Assembly (NCBI RefSeq): GCF_014170375.1
Contig: NZ_LZZW01000001.1
Location: 1-64,000 of the forward strand
From: Variovorax sp. UMC13
GTDB lineage: Bacteria; Pseudomonadota; Gammaproteobacteria; Burkholderiales; Burkholderiaceae_C
Direction: 5' to 3'
DNA length: 64,000 nucleotides
The notes below the pieces were generated by a model. That model made no database searches, was not told the DNA's origin, and saw only the letters and a list, made by a program, of their open reading frames with translations. This document shows, one piece after another, positions 26,788 through 35,905 of this stretch. Position numbers and translations under genes: made by a program. The first letter of the stretch is position 1; every line of letters begins with the position of its first letter.

Positions 26788-28386
26788 ATGGTCACCCCTT
26801 CAAAGCTTGCGCCCGAAAAGCTCGGCCGCAAGCATCTACTCATCATCGTTGCCATTGTTCTCCTGGGTCTGGTAGCTGGAGCGCTGATGCTTCGCGGCGG
26901 CGCCGGAAAGAAAAGCGTCGAGGGCCAAGGGCACAGTGCCGAGGCAGGCGGCGACGACGGCCACGGGCACGGCAAGGAAGCCGCCAAGGGCGGCAAAGAC
27001 GATGGACATGGCCATGGCAGCGAGGCCGGTGGGCACGAGGATGAGCCTGCGCAAGGACCCAACGGCGGTCAGAAGTTTTCTGAAGGGGACTTTGGGTTGG
27101 AGCTCAAGCTCACCGAAGAGGGTGGCGAGCCCAGATTCAAGGCCTGGCTGACGGAGAAAGGCCAGCCCGTGCCGGCAGCTGGCAACGAGGTCTCGGTCAC
27201 GCTCACCCGTCCTAGCGGCGAACAAGCGGAGATCAAGCTCACGCCTCAGGGCGATTTTCTCGCGAGCAACCAGACCGTTCCAGAGCCGCACGTCTTCGAA
27301 GCGACGGTCGCTGTGGTCACGCCGAAGGAACCGTACCTCTTCACTTTCGAGAAGCAGGAGGGCAAGGTGAACCTGACCGACGAGCAGATCAAGGCGGCAA
27401 GCATCAGTCTGGCCAACACCGCGCCTGGCGTCATCCGCAGCGCGTTGCAATTTCCCGGTGAGATCCGATTCAACGAAGACCGGACCGCACACGTGGTCCC
27501 ACGTGTGGCAGGTGTCGTCGAGAGCGTGAGCGCGAATCTAGGCCAGCAGGTGAAAAAGGGCGATGTCCTGGCGGTCATCTCCAGCACGACGGTTTCGGAA
27601 ACACGATCCGAGCTGCAGGGCGCTCAGCGCCGGCGGGAGTTGGCCAAGACGACCTACGAACGCGAGAAGACTCTTTGGGAGCAGAAGATTTCGCCCGAGC
27701 AGGACGTGCTGCAGGCTCAGCAGGCCCTGCGTGAGGCAGAAATCGCGACAGCCAACGCAACGCAGAAGCTCCTGACGCTCGGTGCCTCCCCCAGCAGTAC
27801 ATCCCTCGGCCGCTTCGAGCTGCGCGCCCCATTCGATGGCATGGTGGTCGAAAAGCACATCGCACTCGGCGAATCCGTCAAGGAAGACGCCAATGTGTTC
27901 ACGATTTCGGATCTCTCCAGTGTCTGGGCAGAAATGAACGTCGCCGCGCGGGACCTGCAGCAGGTGCGTGTCGGTGAAAAGGTGGTCGTTCGAGCCGGCG
28001 CATTCGACGCAACGGCCAGCGGCACGGTCTCTTACGTGGGCTCCCTGATCGGTGAACAGACCCGCACGGCGCGGGCCCGAGTGGTGATCCCCAATCCCAA
28101 GGGCGCATGGCGCCCGGGGCTGATCGTCAACGTGGAAGTGACCGCCGAGGAGGTGAACTCTCCTGTGACCGTATCCGCCGACGCGGTGCAGACCATCGAG
28201 GACAAGCCCGTGGTCTTCCTGAAAGTGCCTGGTGGCTTTGTGCCCCAACCTGTCGAACTTGGGCGCTCGGACGGCAAGCGCGTCGAGATCAAGAGCGGTC
28301 TCAAACCGGGGGCCGGATACGCGGCGGCCGGGTCGTTTGTGATCAAGTCGGAGCAGGGCAAGAGCTCCGCGACGCACACGCACTGA
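26788..28386 (+). CDS. czcB: periplasmic adaptor CzcB with His-rich N-terminal region
   Basis: 532-residue membrane fusion protein joining CzcA and CzcC. A transmembrane anchor at about residues 12-34 (LLIIVAIVLLGLVAGALML) is followed by a His/Asp/Gly-rich stretch (DDGHGHGKEAAKGGKDDGHG) likely to bind Zn or Co in the periplasm. A CzcB-type N-terminal beta domain (FGLELKLTEEGGEPRFKAWL) comes next. The lipoyl and barrel-sandwich halves (VVESVSANLGQQVKKGD; GASPSSTSLGRFELRAPFDG) and beta-barrel follow. Normal length; RBS AAGGATC. Confidence 0.93.
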   Translation: MVTPSKLAPEKLGRKHLLIIVAIVLLGLVAGALMLRGGAGKKSVEGQGHSAEAGGDDGHGHGKEAAKGGKDDGHGHGSEAGGHEDEPAQGPNGGQKFSEGDFGLELKLTEEGGEPRFKAWLTEKGQPVPAAGNEVSVTLTRPSGEQAEIKLTPQGDFLASNQTVPEPHVFEATVAVVTPKEPYLFTFEKQEGKVNLTDEQIKAASISLANTAPGVIRSALQFPGEIRFNEDRTAHVVPRVAGVVESVSANLGQQVKKGDVLAVISSTTVSETRSELQGAQRRRELAKTTYEREKTLWEQKISPEQDVLQAQQALREAEIATANATQKLLTLGASPSSTSLGRFELRAPFDGMVVEKHIALGESVKEDANVFTISDLSSVWAEMNVAARDLQQVRVGEKVVVRAGAFDATASGTVSYVGSLIGEQTRTARARVVIPNPKGAWRPGLIVNVEVTAEEVNSPVTVSADAVQTIEDKPVVFLKVPGGFVPQPVELGRSDGKRVEIKSGLKPGAGYAAAGSFVIKSEQGKSSATHTH

Positions 28387-28401
28387 GGCAGAACAAGCGC
28401 C

Positions 28402-31400
28402 ATGTTTGAACGCATCATTCGCTTCGCCATCGAGCAACGATGGCTGGTTCTGCTCGCGGTCCTCGGAATGGCAGGACTCGGGGTCTACAACTACCAGCGG
28501 TTGTCGATCGACGCCGTGCCTGACATCACCAATGTCCAGGTCCAAATCAACACCGGCGCACCGGGCTACTCACCTTTGGAGACGGAGCAGCGCGTCACGT
28601 TCCCGATCGAGACCGTGATGGCGGGCTTGCCTGGCCTGCTGCAGACGCGCTCGCTGTCGCGCTACGGGCTGTCCCAGGTCACCGTCGTCTTCAAGGACGG
28701 TACCGACGTCTACTTTGCACGGCAGCTGGTCAACGAACGCTTGCAGTCGGCAACCGGCGAGATGCCTGAAGGCATCCATCCTATGGTCGGCCCCATCTCA
28801 ACAGGGCTCGGCGAGATTTTCCTCTGGACAGTGGAGGCGAAGGACGGCGCCAAGAAGCCTGACGGCACTCCATACACATCGACGGACCTGCGCGAGATCC
28901 AGGATTGGATCATCAAGCCGCAGCTGCGCAACGTCACCGGGGTCACCGAGATCAACTCGATCGGCGGCTACGAGAAGCAGTATCAAATCGCTCCGAGCCC
29001 TGAGAAGCTCTCTGCCTACGGACTATCGATGGCCGACGTTGTCAGGGCGCTCGAGCGCAACAACACGAACGTCGGGGCAGGCTACATCGAGCGCCGGGGT
29101 GAGCAGTACTTGATCCGCGCGCCAGGCCAGGCGCGTGGCGTCGAGGATCTCCGCAACATCATCCTGTCGAGCAACGGCAGCACGCCAGTGCGCGTGCGTG
29201 ATGTCGCTCAGGTGGACATCGGCAAGGAACTGCGCACAGGTGCTGCCACGGACAACGGTCGCGAAGTGGTACTGGGCACGGTCTTCATGCTCATCGGTGA
29301 GAACAGCCGCGTGGTTTCACAGGCTGTCGCCAAGAAAATGGAGGAGATCAATCGCACGTTGCCTGAAGGGATCGAGGCGATCACCGTCTACGACCGGACA
29401 GTGCTCGTCGACAAGGCGATCGACACCGTCAAGAAGAACCTTCTCGAAGGGGCCGTACTGGTCATCGCTGTGCTGTTCCTCTTTCTCGGGAACCTGCGCG
29501 CGGCGCTTATCACCGCGATGGTGATCCCGCTCTCGATGCTTTTCACGTTCACCGGCATGGTGAACCAGAAGGTCAGCGCCAACCTGATGAGCCTGGGGGC
29601 GCTGGATTTCGGCATCATCGTCGACGGGGCCGTGGTGATCGTGGAAAACTGTGTGAGACGTCTGGCGCACGCTCAGGCCAAGCATGGCAGGCCGCTGACA
29701 CGCAGCGAGCGATTCCACGAAGTCTTTGCTGCATCGCAAGAGGCGCGGCGCGCGCTGCTCTTCGGGCAACTGATCATCATGATCGTGTACCTGCCCATCT
29801 TCGCCCTCACGGGGGTCGAAGGAAAGATGTTTCATCCGATGGCCCTCACCGTGGTCATCGCCCTGCTGGGCGCGATGATCCTCTCGGTCACGTTCATTCC
29901 GGCGGCGGTCGCGCTCTTCATCGGTAACAAGGTCGCCGAGAAAGAGAACCGTCTGATGCACTGGGCCAAGCAAGCGTACGAGCCTCTGCTGGACCGCGCC
30001 CTGGGCGCCAAGGCCGTGGTGCTCACGATCGCGGGTGTTGCAGTGGTGCTTTCGGGCATCCTCGCCACGCGTCTGGGCAGCGAGTTCATTCCAAACCTCA
30101 ACGAAGGCGACTTCGCGGTGCAGGCGCTGCGTATCCCGGGGACGAGTTTGACTCAGTCGTTGCAAATGCAGCAGCAAATCGAACGGACCCTCAAGGCGAA
30201 GTTTCCGGAAATCGAGCGCATCTTCGCGCGGACCGGCACGGCCGAGATCGCGTCGGATCCGATGCCGCCCAATATCTCGGACGCCTACGTCATGCTCAAA
30301 CCGGTCGACCAGTGGCCCGAGCCACGACGCACCCGTCAGGAGTTGGTAGAGGCCGTCCAGGCGGAGGTGTCGAAGATTCCAGGCAACAACTACGAGTTTT
30401 CCCAGCCGATCCAACTACGATTCAATGAACTCGTGTCGGGCGTGCGTGCCGACGTGGCTGTGAAGGTTTTCGGCGACGACATGGACGTGCTGAATTCAAC
30501 GGCGCGAGAGATCGAGGAGATCCTCAAGAGCATCGAGGGATCAGCGGAGGTCAACGTCGAGCAGACCACTGGTCTTCCGATGCTGACCGTCAACATCGAC
30601 CGGGAGAAGGCAATCCGCTATGGCCTCAACATCGCCGATGTGCAAGACACGATTGCTACCGCGGTGGGCGGGCGCAACGCTGGAACGCTTTTTGAAGGGG
30701 ATCGCCGCTTCGATATTGTCGTGCGGCTGCCAGAGCATGTACGTGGTGACCTCGAAGCCATTCGTCGTTTGCCCATCCCGCTGCCGGCTAGCACGGATGC
30801 AGCGACGACCACGAGCAAAATCAGCTTCATACCGCTTGCAGAGGTGGCGACGCTCGAACTGGCGCCGGGGCCGAACCAGGTGAGCCGTGAAGACGGCAAG
30901 CGCCGCATCGTTGTGAGCTCCAACGTTCGCGGTCGGGACCTCGGTTCCTTCGTCACCGAGGCCGCTGCTGCACTCGACCAGCGCTTAAAGGTGCCGACGG
31001 GGTACTGGACCACCTGGGGAGGGCAGTTCGAGAATCTGCAGTCGGCCACCAAGCGCCTGCAGATCGTCGTGCCTGTGGCCCTGCTGCTGGTTTTCACGCT
31101 GCTGTTCGCGATGTTTGGCAACCTGAAGGATGGCCTGATCGTGTTTACAGGCATTCCCTTTGCGCTGACGGGAGGCATCCTTGCCCTGTGGTTGCGTGAT
31201 ATTCCGCTGTCAATCACGGCGGCTGTCGGGTTCATTGCCCTGTCGGGGGTCGCGGTGCTCAATGGCTTGGTGATGATCTCGTTCATCCGGAATCTGCGAG
31301 ACGCTGGCGCGTCGCTAGATCGCGCCATCCATGAGGGTGCTCTCACCCGCTTGCGGCCAGTGTTGATGACGGCTCTTGTTGCTTCTCTCGGGTTCGTGCC

Positions 31401-31584
31401 CATGGCCATCGCAACAGGAACCGGTGCCGAGGTGCAGCGGCCACTGGCGACTGTGGTGATCGGCGGCATCTTGTCTTCCACCGCGCTCACCTTGCTCGTG
31501 CTTCCAGTCCTCTATCGACTCGCGCACCGCCGCGATGAAGAAGATGAGGAAGAAGAGGCTGCCGGCCGGACAAAGCATGCTTGA
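28402..31584 (+). CDS. czcA: RND heavy-metal efflux pump CzcA
   Basis: 1060-residue inner-membrane RND transporter of the heavy-metal (HME) class, driving proton-coupled efflux of divalent cations. N-terminus IIRFAIEQRWLVLLAV and the conserved SIDAVPDITNVQVQINTGAP segment are typical. The TM4 signature DFGIIVDGAVVIVEN near residue 402 contains the Asp/Asp/Glu set of the Co/Zn/Cd subgroup rather than the Cu/Ag form. A second set of TM helices fills about 870-1040. The acidic C-terminal tail (RRDEEDEEEEA) is common. Appears intact. Confidence 0.95.
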   Translation: MFERIIRFAIEQRWLVLLAVLGMAGLGVYNYQRLSIDAVPDITNVQVQINTGAPGYSPLETEQRVTFPIETVMAGLPGLLQTRSLSRYGLSQVTVVFKDGTDVYFARQLVNERLQSATGEMPEGIHPMVGPISTGLGEIFLWTVEAKDGAKKPDGTPYTSTDLREIQDWIIKPQLRNVTGVTEINSIGGYEKQYQIAPSPEKLSAYGLSMADVVRALERNNTNVGAGYIERRGEQYLIRAPGQARGVEDLRNIILSSNGSTPVRVRDVAQVDIGKELRTGAATDNGREVVLGTVFMLIGENSRVVSQAVAKKMEEINRTLPEGIEAITVYDRTVLVDKAIDTVKKNLLEGAVLVIAVLFLFLGNLRAALITAMVIPLSMLFTFTGMVNQKVSANLMSLGALDFGIIVDGAVVIVENCVRRLAHAQAKHGRPLTRSERFHEVFAASQEARRALLFGQLIIMIVYLPIFALTGVEGKMFHPMALTVVIALLGAMILSVTFIPAAVALFIGNKVAEKENRLMHWAKQAYEPLLDRALGAKAVVLTIAGVAVVLSGILATRLGSEFIPNLNEGDFAVQALRIPGTSLTQSLQMQQQIERTLKAKFPEIERIFARTGTAEIASDPMPPNISDAYVMLKPVDQWPEPRRTRQELVEAVQAEVSKIPGNNYEFSQPIQLRFNELVSGVRADVAVKVFGDDMDVLNSTAREIEEILKSIEGSAEVNVEQTTGLPMLTVNIDREKAIRYGLNIADVQDTIATAVGGRNAGTLFEGDRRFDIVVRLPEHVRGDLEAIRRLPIPLPASTDAATTTSKISFIPLAEVATLELAPGPNQVSREDGKRRIVVSSNVRGRDLGSFVTEAAAALDQRLKVPTGYWTTWGGQFENLQSATKRLQIVVPVALLLVFTLLFAMFGNLKDGLIVFTGIPFALTGGILALWLRDIPLSITAAVGFIALSGVAVLNGLVMISFIRNLRDAGASLDRAIHEGALTRLRPVLMTALVASLGFVPMAIATGTGAEVQRPLATVVIGGILSSTALTLLVLPVLYRLAHRRDEEDEEEEAAGRTKHA

Positions 31585-31631
31585 CGCATGAAGTCAAAGC
31601 CCTGTTCTGTGAATCAACTCAAGAGGTAAAC

Positions 31632-32048
31632 ATGAAAATCGCATCGTTCATCGCCGTCTCCGCACTGGCCTTGTCCATCAATGTCCAAGCAGCAGACGAT
31701 CACAAGGGCCATACCCATGACGCCAAAGGCGCAGAACACGCGCATGAGGTGAAACCTCAACATGGCGGCGTCGTCAGCGTGGTCAAGGACGTGAACTACG
31801 AGCTCGTTACGAGCGCCGATGCCATCGCTCTCTACGTGAGCGACCACGGAAAGCCTTCAGACTTGACCGGTGGCAGCGCGAAGCTCACGCTTCTCTCGGG
31901 ATCCAAGAAGACCGAAGCAGCCTTGTCGCCAGAGAACGGCGCGCTGCGGGCCCAAGGGGCGTTCAACGTATCAGCCGGTACCAAGGTCGTGGCGCAGGTC
32001 ACCCTGAAGGGCCAGGCCGCTCAGGCGGTGCGCTTCACGATCAAGTGA
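31632..32048 (+). CDS. periplasmic His-rich protein following czcA
   Basis: 138-residue exported protein: signal peptide MKIASFIAVSALALSINVQA, His-rich segment DDHKGHTHDAKGAEHAHEVK, then a single beta domain (HGGVVSVVKDVNYELVTSAD). This domain resembles the N-terminal beta domain of CzcB-type adaptors. ATG 31632 is chosen over an upstream in-frame ATG because of the ribosome site AGAGGTAA and the signal peptide. It lies 47 bp after czcA, so a periplasmic metal-buffering role for the pump is likely but inferred. Confidence 0.8.
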   Translation: MKIASFIAVSALALSINVQAADDHKGHTHDAKGAEHAHEVKPQHGGVVSVVKDVNYELVTSADAIALYVSDHGKPSDLTGGSAKLTLLSGSKKTEAALSPENGALRAQGAFNVSAGTKVVAQVTLKGQAAQAVRFTIK

Positions 32049-32051
32049 TGG

Positions 32052-32069
32052 GATGACAGAACTGTAATG
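32052..32069 (+). promoter_or_regulatory. metal-stress box B (GATGAC-AGAACT-GTAATG) with -10 at 32101-32106
   Basis: Operator copy 95 bp before the periplasmic-protein gene at 32164. TAAAGT begins 32 nt past the box, inside CTGG-T-TTTTTAAAGTTG, a stretch almost identical to the one after box C. Confidence 0.75.
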
Positions 32070-32163
32070 CGCCGGTACGGCATCTGAGGGTCTGGTTTTT
32101 TAAAGTTGTCTCAGCCGCGGAGATGAGCGGCAACCTACTAACCAACCATTCAAGGATCCTGAA

Positions 32164-32580
32164 ATGAACGCTTCGACCCTCCGCCTTTCGCTTCTGTCTG
32201 TCGTCCTGGCTGCGGCTGCGGCTCCTGCGCTCGCCGGCAACTATGCCGAGGGCGACCCGCGTCCAGTGGCGATCATGTCGACGGCATCGAGCTCGGCTGT
32301 CGCTGCTGAAACCCGTGCCTGGGCCCGTACGGCACCGACGTTGGGCTACCCGCAAGGCGACAGCAAGCCGCTCACGGTGCAGGTTACGTCGCGCGCAGCC
32401 GTCGAAGCCGACACGATGCGCTGGGTTCGGGCTGGCCTGTCGACGGTGCAGTACAGCGAGGCAGGTGCGGACACCGCGCGCCCTTCGTACCGCCAAGCTG
32501 CTCAAGCCTACGCAAATGCACCAGGCGGGCAACGTGACGCCCAAGCGTCCCAGGCGCCTTACCGCGGCAAGGCGCAGTAA
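32164..32580 (+). CDS. small periplasmic two-repeat protein, GNYAEGDPRP type
   Basis: 138-residue exported protein with signal peptide ending APALAGNYAE. The mature part has two similar units: NYAEGDPRPVAIMSTASSSA followed by AETRAWARTAP, and GYPQGDSKPLTVQVTSRAAV followed by ADTMRWVRAGL. It is a paralogue of the protein at 52.2-52.7 kb. It resembles DUF4148-type small proteins of metal-resistant Burkholderiales. Function unknown. Box B with a well-placed -10 lies upstream, so metal induction by a neighbouring response regulator is expected. Confidence 0.8.
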   Translation: MNASTLRLSLLSVVLAAAAAPALAGNYAEGDPRPVAIMSTASSSAVAAETRAWARTAPTLGYPQGDSKPLTVQVTSRAAVEADTMRWVRAGLSTVQYSEAGADTARPSYRQAAQAYANAPGGQRDAQASQAPYRGKAQ

Positions 32581-32772
32581 GAATCTACGGGGTCGGGCCA
32601 AAATCTGACCTCGCTTCCGTGCCAACGCATACACGCTTTTGCTGCACGACATCTAAGCTGGACGTCGCGATCAAGCGACGGGGTGAAGCTTGGTAGACAT
32701 TTCGCATCAGAGCTTTGTGATCGCTCTGTGGATCTCCATCAGCATTGCAGCTTGGCCGTGGTGGCACCGCAT

Positions 32773-32988
32773 ATGAAGGTCAGGCGTCTCGAGTTTTGGT
32801 TCGGCTTTGGCCTCTGTGGTGTCGGAGCTGTGGTTGGCATCTGCGAAGAGGAGATTTGCCACAACAAGTGTTGGCTCGATGTGGCCTCGGATTTCTTTCT
32901 TCCCGTAGCCTTTCAGTCGTACTCAGGCGCGTTGCCGTTCGTTTTGATAGGGTTGCTTTTTATCGGCGCCTCCTTCAGAAAGATGTGA
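32773..32988 (+). CDS. small membrane protein
   Basis: 71-residue protein starting MKVRRLEFWFGFGLCGVGAV with two predicted transmembrane segments (the first at about 7-23, the second LPFVLIGLLFIGASF). A Cys-containing loop between them (CEEEICHNKC) could bind metal. An upstream in-frame ATG would add 30 residues of poor quality. No family recognised. It sits between two box-controlled periplasmic-protein genes. Confidence 0.55.
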   Translation: MKVRRLEFWFGFGLCGVGAVVGICEEEICHNKCWLDVASDFFLPVAFQSYSGALPFVLIGLLFIGASFRKM

Positions 32989-33057
32989 CGGAGGTTGAAT
33001 TCTCTTTGATCGAAGTCTTCGGGACTGAAGCTCGCCTTGCTGCATTTATGACAACCA

Positions 33058-33075
33058 GATGACTCGGTTGTAATC
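33058..33075 (+). promoter_or_regulatory. metal-stress box C (GATGAC-TCGGTT-GTAATC) with -10 at 33107-33112
   Basis: Operator copy with TAAAGT beginning 32 nt downstream inside CTGG-A-TTTTTAAAGTTG. Controls the DUF4148-type gene at 33162. Confidence 0.75.
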
Positions 33076-33120
33076 GCGAAGCACGATAAATGTGAGACTG
33101 GATTTTTAAAGTTGAGATGC

Positions 33121-33141
33121 CCAGGACCCGTCGGGTCCTGG
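33121..33141 (+). other. leader hairpin CCAGGACCC-GTC-GGGTCCTGG
   Basis: Perfect 9-bp stem with a 3-nt loop in the 5' leader, between the -10 element and the ribosome site. There is no T tract, so it is not an obvious terminator; it may stabilise the mRNA. A related hairpin precedes the Csp gene at 62.2 kb. Confidence 0.5.
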
Positions 33142-33161
33142 CTTCAACCAAGGAGACATCC

Positions 33162-33530
33162 ATGTCCAATCGTCAACTTCGTTCCGCACTTGCCCTGTCT
33201 GTAATCGCCGCGGCAGCACTGGCACCGCTCACGGTGTTTGCTGCGGGACCGTTCCACCCCGCGCCCACAGAGGCCGGCGTGACTTACCACCCGGATCATG
33301 CGAATACGCGCACACGTGGCGAAGTGGTCGCTGAGTTCAATCAGGCCACCAAGCATCGGTCATGGAACACGTCCATGAGCCGTGGCGCGCCGTGGCCTGT
33401 CTCGAGTACGGAAACTCCAAAAACGCGTGAGCAAGTCCAGGCCGAGCTCGCGTTCGCGATGAAGCACCCTGCATGGAACGCAGTCAGCCGCGGTGCGTCC
33501 TGGCCCGCCGGCATGATCGAAAGCAAGTAG
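33162..33530 (+). CDS. DUF4148-type small periplasmic two-repeat protein
   Basis: 122-residue exported protein: signal peptide to about residue 28 (TVFAAGPF), then THE VTYHPDH segment and two repeats, TRGEVVAEFNQATKHRSWN with SRGAPWP, and TREQVQAELAFAMKHPAWN with SRGASWP. ATG 33162 follows AAGGAGACATCC. It is a paralogue of the protein at 56.8 kb. Metal-induced small proteins of this type are known in Cupriavidus metallidurans, but no mechanism is settled. It converges on the sensor kinase gene across a terminator hairpin. Confidence 0.8.
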   Translation: MSNRQLRSALALSVIAAAALAPLTVFAAGPFHPAPTEAGVTYHPDHANTRTRGEVVAEFNQATKHRSWNTSMSRGAPWPVSSTETPKTREQVQAELAFAMKHPAWNAVSRGASWPAGMIESK

Positions 33531-33537
33531 ACGCCGT

Positions 33538-33570
33538 CTCGGGGGAAGAGCCTATGTCCCAGCCCCCGAG
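33538..33570. terminator. hairpin between convergent genes
   Basis: CTCGGGGG (33538-33545) pairs with CCCCCGAG (33563-33570), 17-nt loop, between the convergent DUF4148-type gene and the sensor kinase. Probably a bidirectional terminator, though the T tract is short. Confidence 0.5.
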
Positions 33571-33582
33571 GCCTGTTCCTCG

Positions 33583-34902
33583 TTACGGCGTCGCGTCGCC
33601 CAAGCTGAAGCCGATGCGCGTCACGCCGTGTTCGGACGCTGCGAACGTTGTGCCGCCATGCATCCGTGCGATGGCAGCCACGATCGTCAGGCCGAGTCCG
33701 TGGTGGCTCGACGAGCCGCTGCGCGATTTGTCGGCGCGGTAGAAGCGCTCGAACAGATGCGGAAGCGAAGCAGGATCGACCGCTTCGCCCTCGTTGACGA
33801 CGGCAATAGTGACTTCCGCCGGCTCGCGTCGGATCACGACCCGCACCTGGCTCTCAGGCTTCGCGTAACGAATGGCGTTGCTCAGCAGGTTCGATAGGGC
33901 ACGCCGCAACAGGCCGACATCGACCTGCAGGGTCGCATCCCCGACGATGTCCAATGACAGGGCGGTTTGCTCCAACTCCGCTTCATGAAATTCCCCAACC
34001 GCGCGCACTTGCTCCGCAAGGCTGACGGGCGCCGTCCGTCGAGCTTGAGCCCCACGGTCCGCCTTTGACAGGAAGAGCATGTCGGTGACGATCGCCGATA
34101 GACGGTGTGCCTCCTCTAGCTGCGAGGACATCGCTTCCCGCAAGGCCGCGACCGGCCGAGGTTGGCTCAGCTCGATCTCCGTCTGAGCAATCATGTTCGC
34201 TAATGGCGTACGAAGCTCGTGCGCTACGTCGGCATTGAAGGCTTCCAGCTGCGCATAGGCGCCTTCGACGCGGCCCAGAAGAGCGTTGAACTGCACGATC
34301 CATGGCTGCAGCTCACTGGCAAAGGTTTCCACATCGATGCGTCGACCGGGTTTGGCCGGCCCTGCATTTGCCGTCTGCTCGGCCAGCAGTTTCAACGGTT
34401 TGAGGCCCCGCCGAACGATGAGCGACCCGGTCAGTGCAACGATCAAGGAGCCAAGGCTCGCAGCGGCCACCAACGTCCATCCCAGCCGGCGCAACAACAA
34501 GTCGTCGCCCGTAGAGTCAAGGGTCAGGCGAACCTCGACTGGTTTGCCTTCGAAGGTCATGCCCTCAAGGGCCTGAGCGTGAGAGATCCAGTTGCCTTTG
34601 ACGTCGGCCTGTTGGGAAAAATAGATCCGATTCTTGCCCGTCCACAAGCTCACGTTGATATCAGGATGCGTCCGAAAATAGTCATCCAGCTTGTGGCGTA
34701 GCAGATCAATGTTGGGAGGCGAGCGGGTTTCTGCGACGACGTGGCGTACCAGCTCGTTGTGCCGCTCGAACTCTTCCTCTTGCTTGAGCTGAAAGCTCCA
34801 GCGCGTTGCACCATAAACAGCGACGCACGCGATGCTCAAACCTGCGAGCGTCTGGATGGCGAACCACCGGGAAAGGGTGCTCTGAATCGACCTGGTCTTC
34901 AC
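33583..34902 (-). CDS. membrane sensor histidine kinase of the czc-side two-component system
   Basis: 439-residue kinase. One membrane helix near residues 15-35 and one near 143-163 flank a periplasmic domain of about 105 residues. Then HAMP ([14 protein letters not shown]), the phosphoacceptor His in [12 protein letters not shown] near 228, the N box [11 protein letters not shown] near 342, and G boxes ([18 protein letters not shown]). It belongs to the CopS/CusS/CzcS heavy-metal sensor group. Its ATG overlaps the response-regulator stop by 4 bp. The paralogue at 54.5 kb shares this layout. Metal specificity is not determinable from sequence; proximity to czc suggests Zn, Cd or Co. Confidence 0.92.
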   Translation of the reverse strand: MKTRSIQSTLSRWFAIQTLAGLSIACVAVYGATRWSFQLKQEEEFERHNELVRHVVAETRSPPNIDLLRHKLDDYFRTHPDINVSLWTGKNRIYFSQQADVKGNWISHAQALEGMTFEGKPVEVRLTLDSTGDDLLLRRLGWTLVAAASLGSLIVALTGSLIVRRGLKPLKLLAEQTANAGPAKPGRRIDVETFASELQPWIVQFNALLGRVEGAYAQLEAFNADVAHELRTPLANMIAQTEIELSQPRPVAALREAMSSQLEEAHRLSAIVTDMLFLSKADRGAQARRTAPVSLAEQVRAVGEFHEAELEQTALSLDIVGDATLQVDVGLLRRALSNLLSNAIRYAKPESQVRVVIRREPAEVTIAVVNEGEAVDPASLPHLFERFYRADKSRSGSSSHHGLGLTIVAAIARMHGGTTFAASEHGVTRIGFSLGDATP

Positions 34903-35582
34903 GAGGGATCGGCGTCGCGCTGTTCGAGAACGTAGCCCATGCCCCGCACCGTGTGAAGCAGCTTGGTGTCAAACGGGTCGTCGATCTTCGCTCGCAACCG
35001 GCGTACCGCAACCTCCACGACGTTCGTCTCACTGTCGAAATTCATGTCCCAGACCTGATCGGCCAGCAACGCCCGGGACAGGACCTGGCCCTGGCGTCGT
35101 AGAAGGATCGACAGCAGTGCAAATTCCTTCGCTGTCAGGTCAAGTCGCTTGCCGGCTCGGGTGGCTCGCCGAGTCGTCAGATCGAGTTGGAGATCCGACA
35201 GCGCGAAACGTGTGGATTCTTGCAGCATCCCTCGGCGCAGCAGGGCACGGATCCGAGCGAGCAGCTCCGAAAACGCGAACGGCTTGGCGAGGTAGTCATC
35301 TGCTCCGCCCTCCAGACCTTTGACCCTATCGGCGACGTCATCGCGCGCGGTGAGCATCAAAACCGGCGTCGACGATGATTTCCGGAGCACTTCCAGAACC
35401 TTGAACCCATCGATGCCCGGCAGCATCACGTCGAGGACGATGGCGTCGTAGTTTCCGGTGAGGGCCATGCCCAGTCCTTCGGAACCATCGCGCGACAGGT
35501 CGACGTTGAACCCGCTTTCAGTCAGGCCCTTGCGTATGTAGTCCCCGAGTTTCAGCTCGTCTTCGATCACCAAAAGATGCAT
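34899..35582 (-). CDS. OmpR-type response regulator of the czc-side system
   Basis: 227-residue regulator. Receiver domain with acidic pocket VIEDE near residue 6, phosphoacceptor Asp51 in VLDVMLPG and the conserved Lys in [12 protein letters not shown]. The winged-helix DNA-binding domain has [19 protein letters not shown] and [19 protein letters not shown] 35582 (MHLLVIEDE) is chosen; extending upstream adds 24 residues that do not fit the receiver fold. Box D lies 33 bp upstream with TACGAT ending 7 nt before the ATG, which suggests autoregulation and a leaderless mRNA. Likely binder of the GATTAC-N6-GTAATC sites. Confidence 0.93.
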   Translation of the reverse strand: MHLLVIEDELKLGDYIRKGLTESGFNVDLSRDGSEGLGMALTGNYDAIVLDVMLPGIDGFKVLEVLRKSSSTPVLMLTARDDVADRVKGLEGGADDYLAKPFAFSELLARIRALLRRGMLQESTRFALSDLQLDLTTRRATRAGKRLDLTAKEFALLSILLRRQGQVLSRALLADQVWDMNFDSETNVVEVAVRRLRAKIDDPFDTKLLHTVRGMGYVLEQRDADPS

Positions 35583-35615
35583 CCGTCCATCGTAGCTTGG
35601 GCCTGACGGGCGTGC

Positions 35616-35633
35616 GATTACGTTTCTGTCATC
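35616..35633 (-). promoter_or_regulatory. metal-stress box D (GATTAC-GTTTCT-GTCATC) with -10 at 35589-35594
   Basis: Operator copy upstream of the response regulator. TACGAT on the minus strand begins 22 nt past the box, one helical turn closer than in the effector promoters, and ends 7 nt before the start codon. Confidence 0.65.
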
Positions 35634-35905
35634 TGGGCGGTAGCGATCAGCCACCCACCCGGCGCCGAAACTTGACGTCTTGGATTCTTCAGGTCGGAGC
35701 GGGGATGTTCCCGCCCGTTAGATTTCGTCATCGCAACAAGGCTTCGCAGCGTGACAATCCGGGGGCAGCGATGGACTCTTTATAGCGGGACGGTTGTGGC
35801 GAACGGTGTTCGCCGCAGGCCGTTTGATCTATCGCTCTTACCAGTGCCATGGGCTCCATGTCTCTGCCCACGACACCACGACACCACGACAAGAACACTA
35901 CCAAC

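Noticed and set aside
29317..31490. Long minus-strand frames across czcA
   Set aside because: Antisense shadows of a well-conserved RND pump gene.
33076..33120. Start of the DUF4148-type protein at an in-frame ATG at 33117
   Set aside because: That codon lies before the hairpin and lacks a ribosome site; the ATG at 33162 has AAGGAG and begins a signal peptide.
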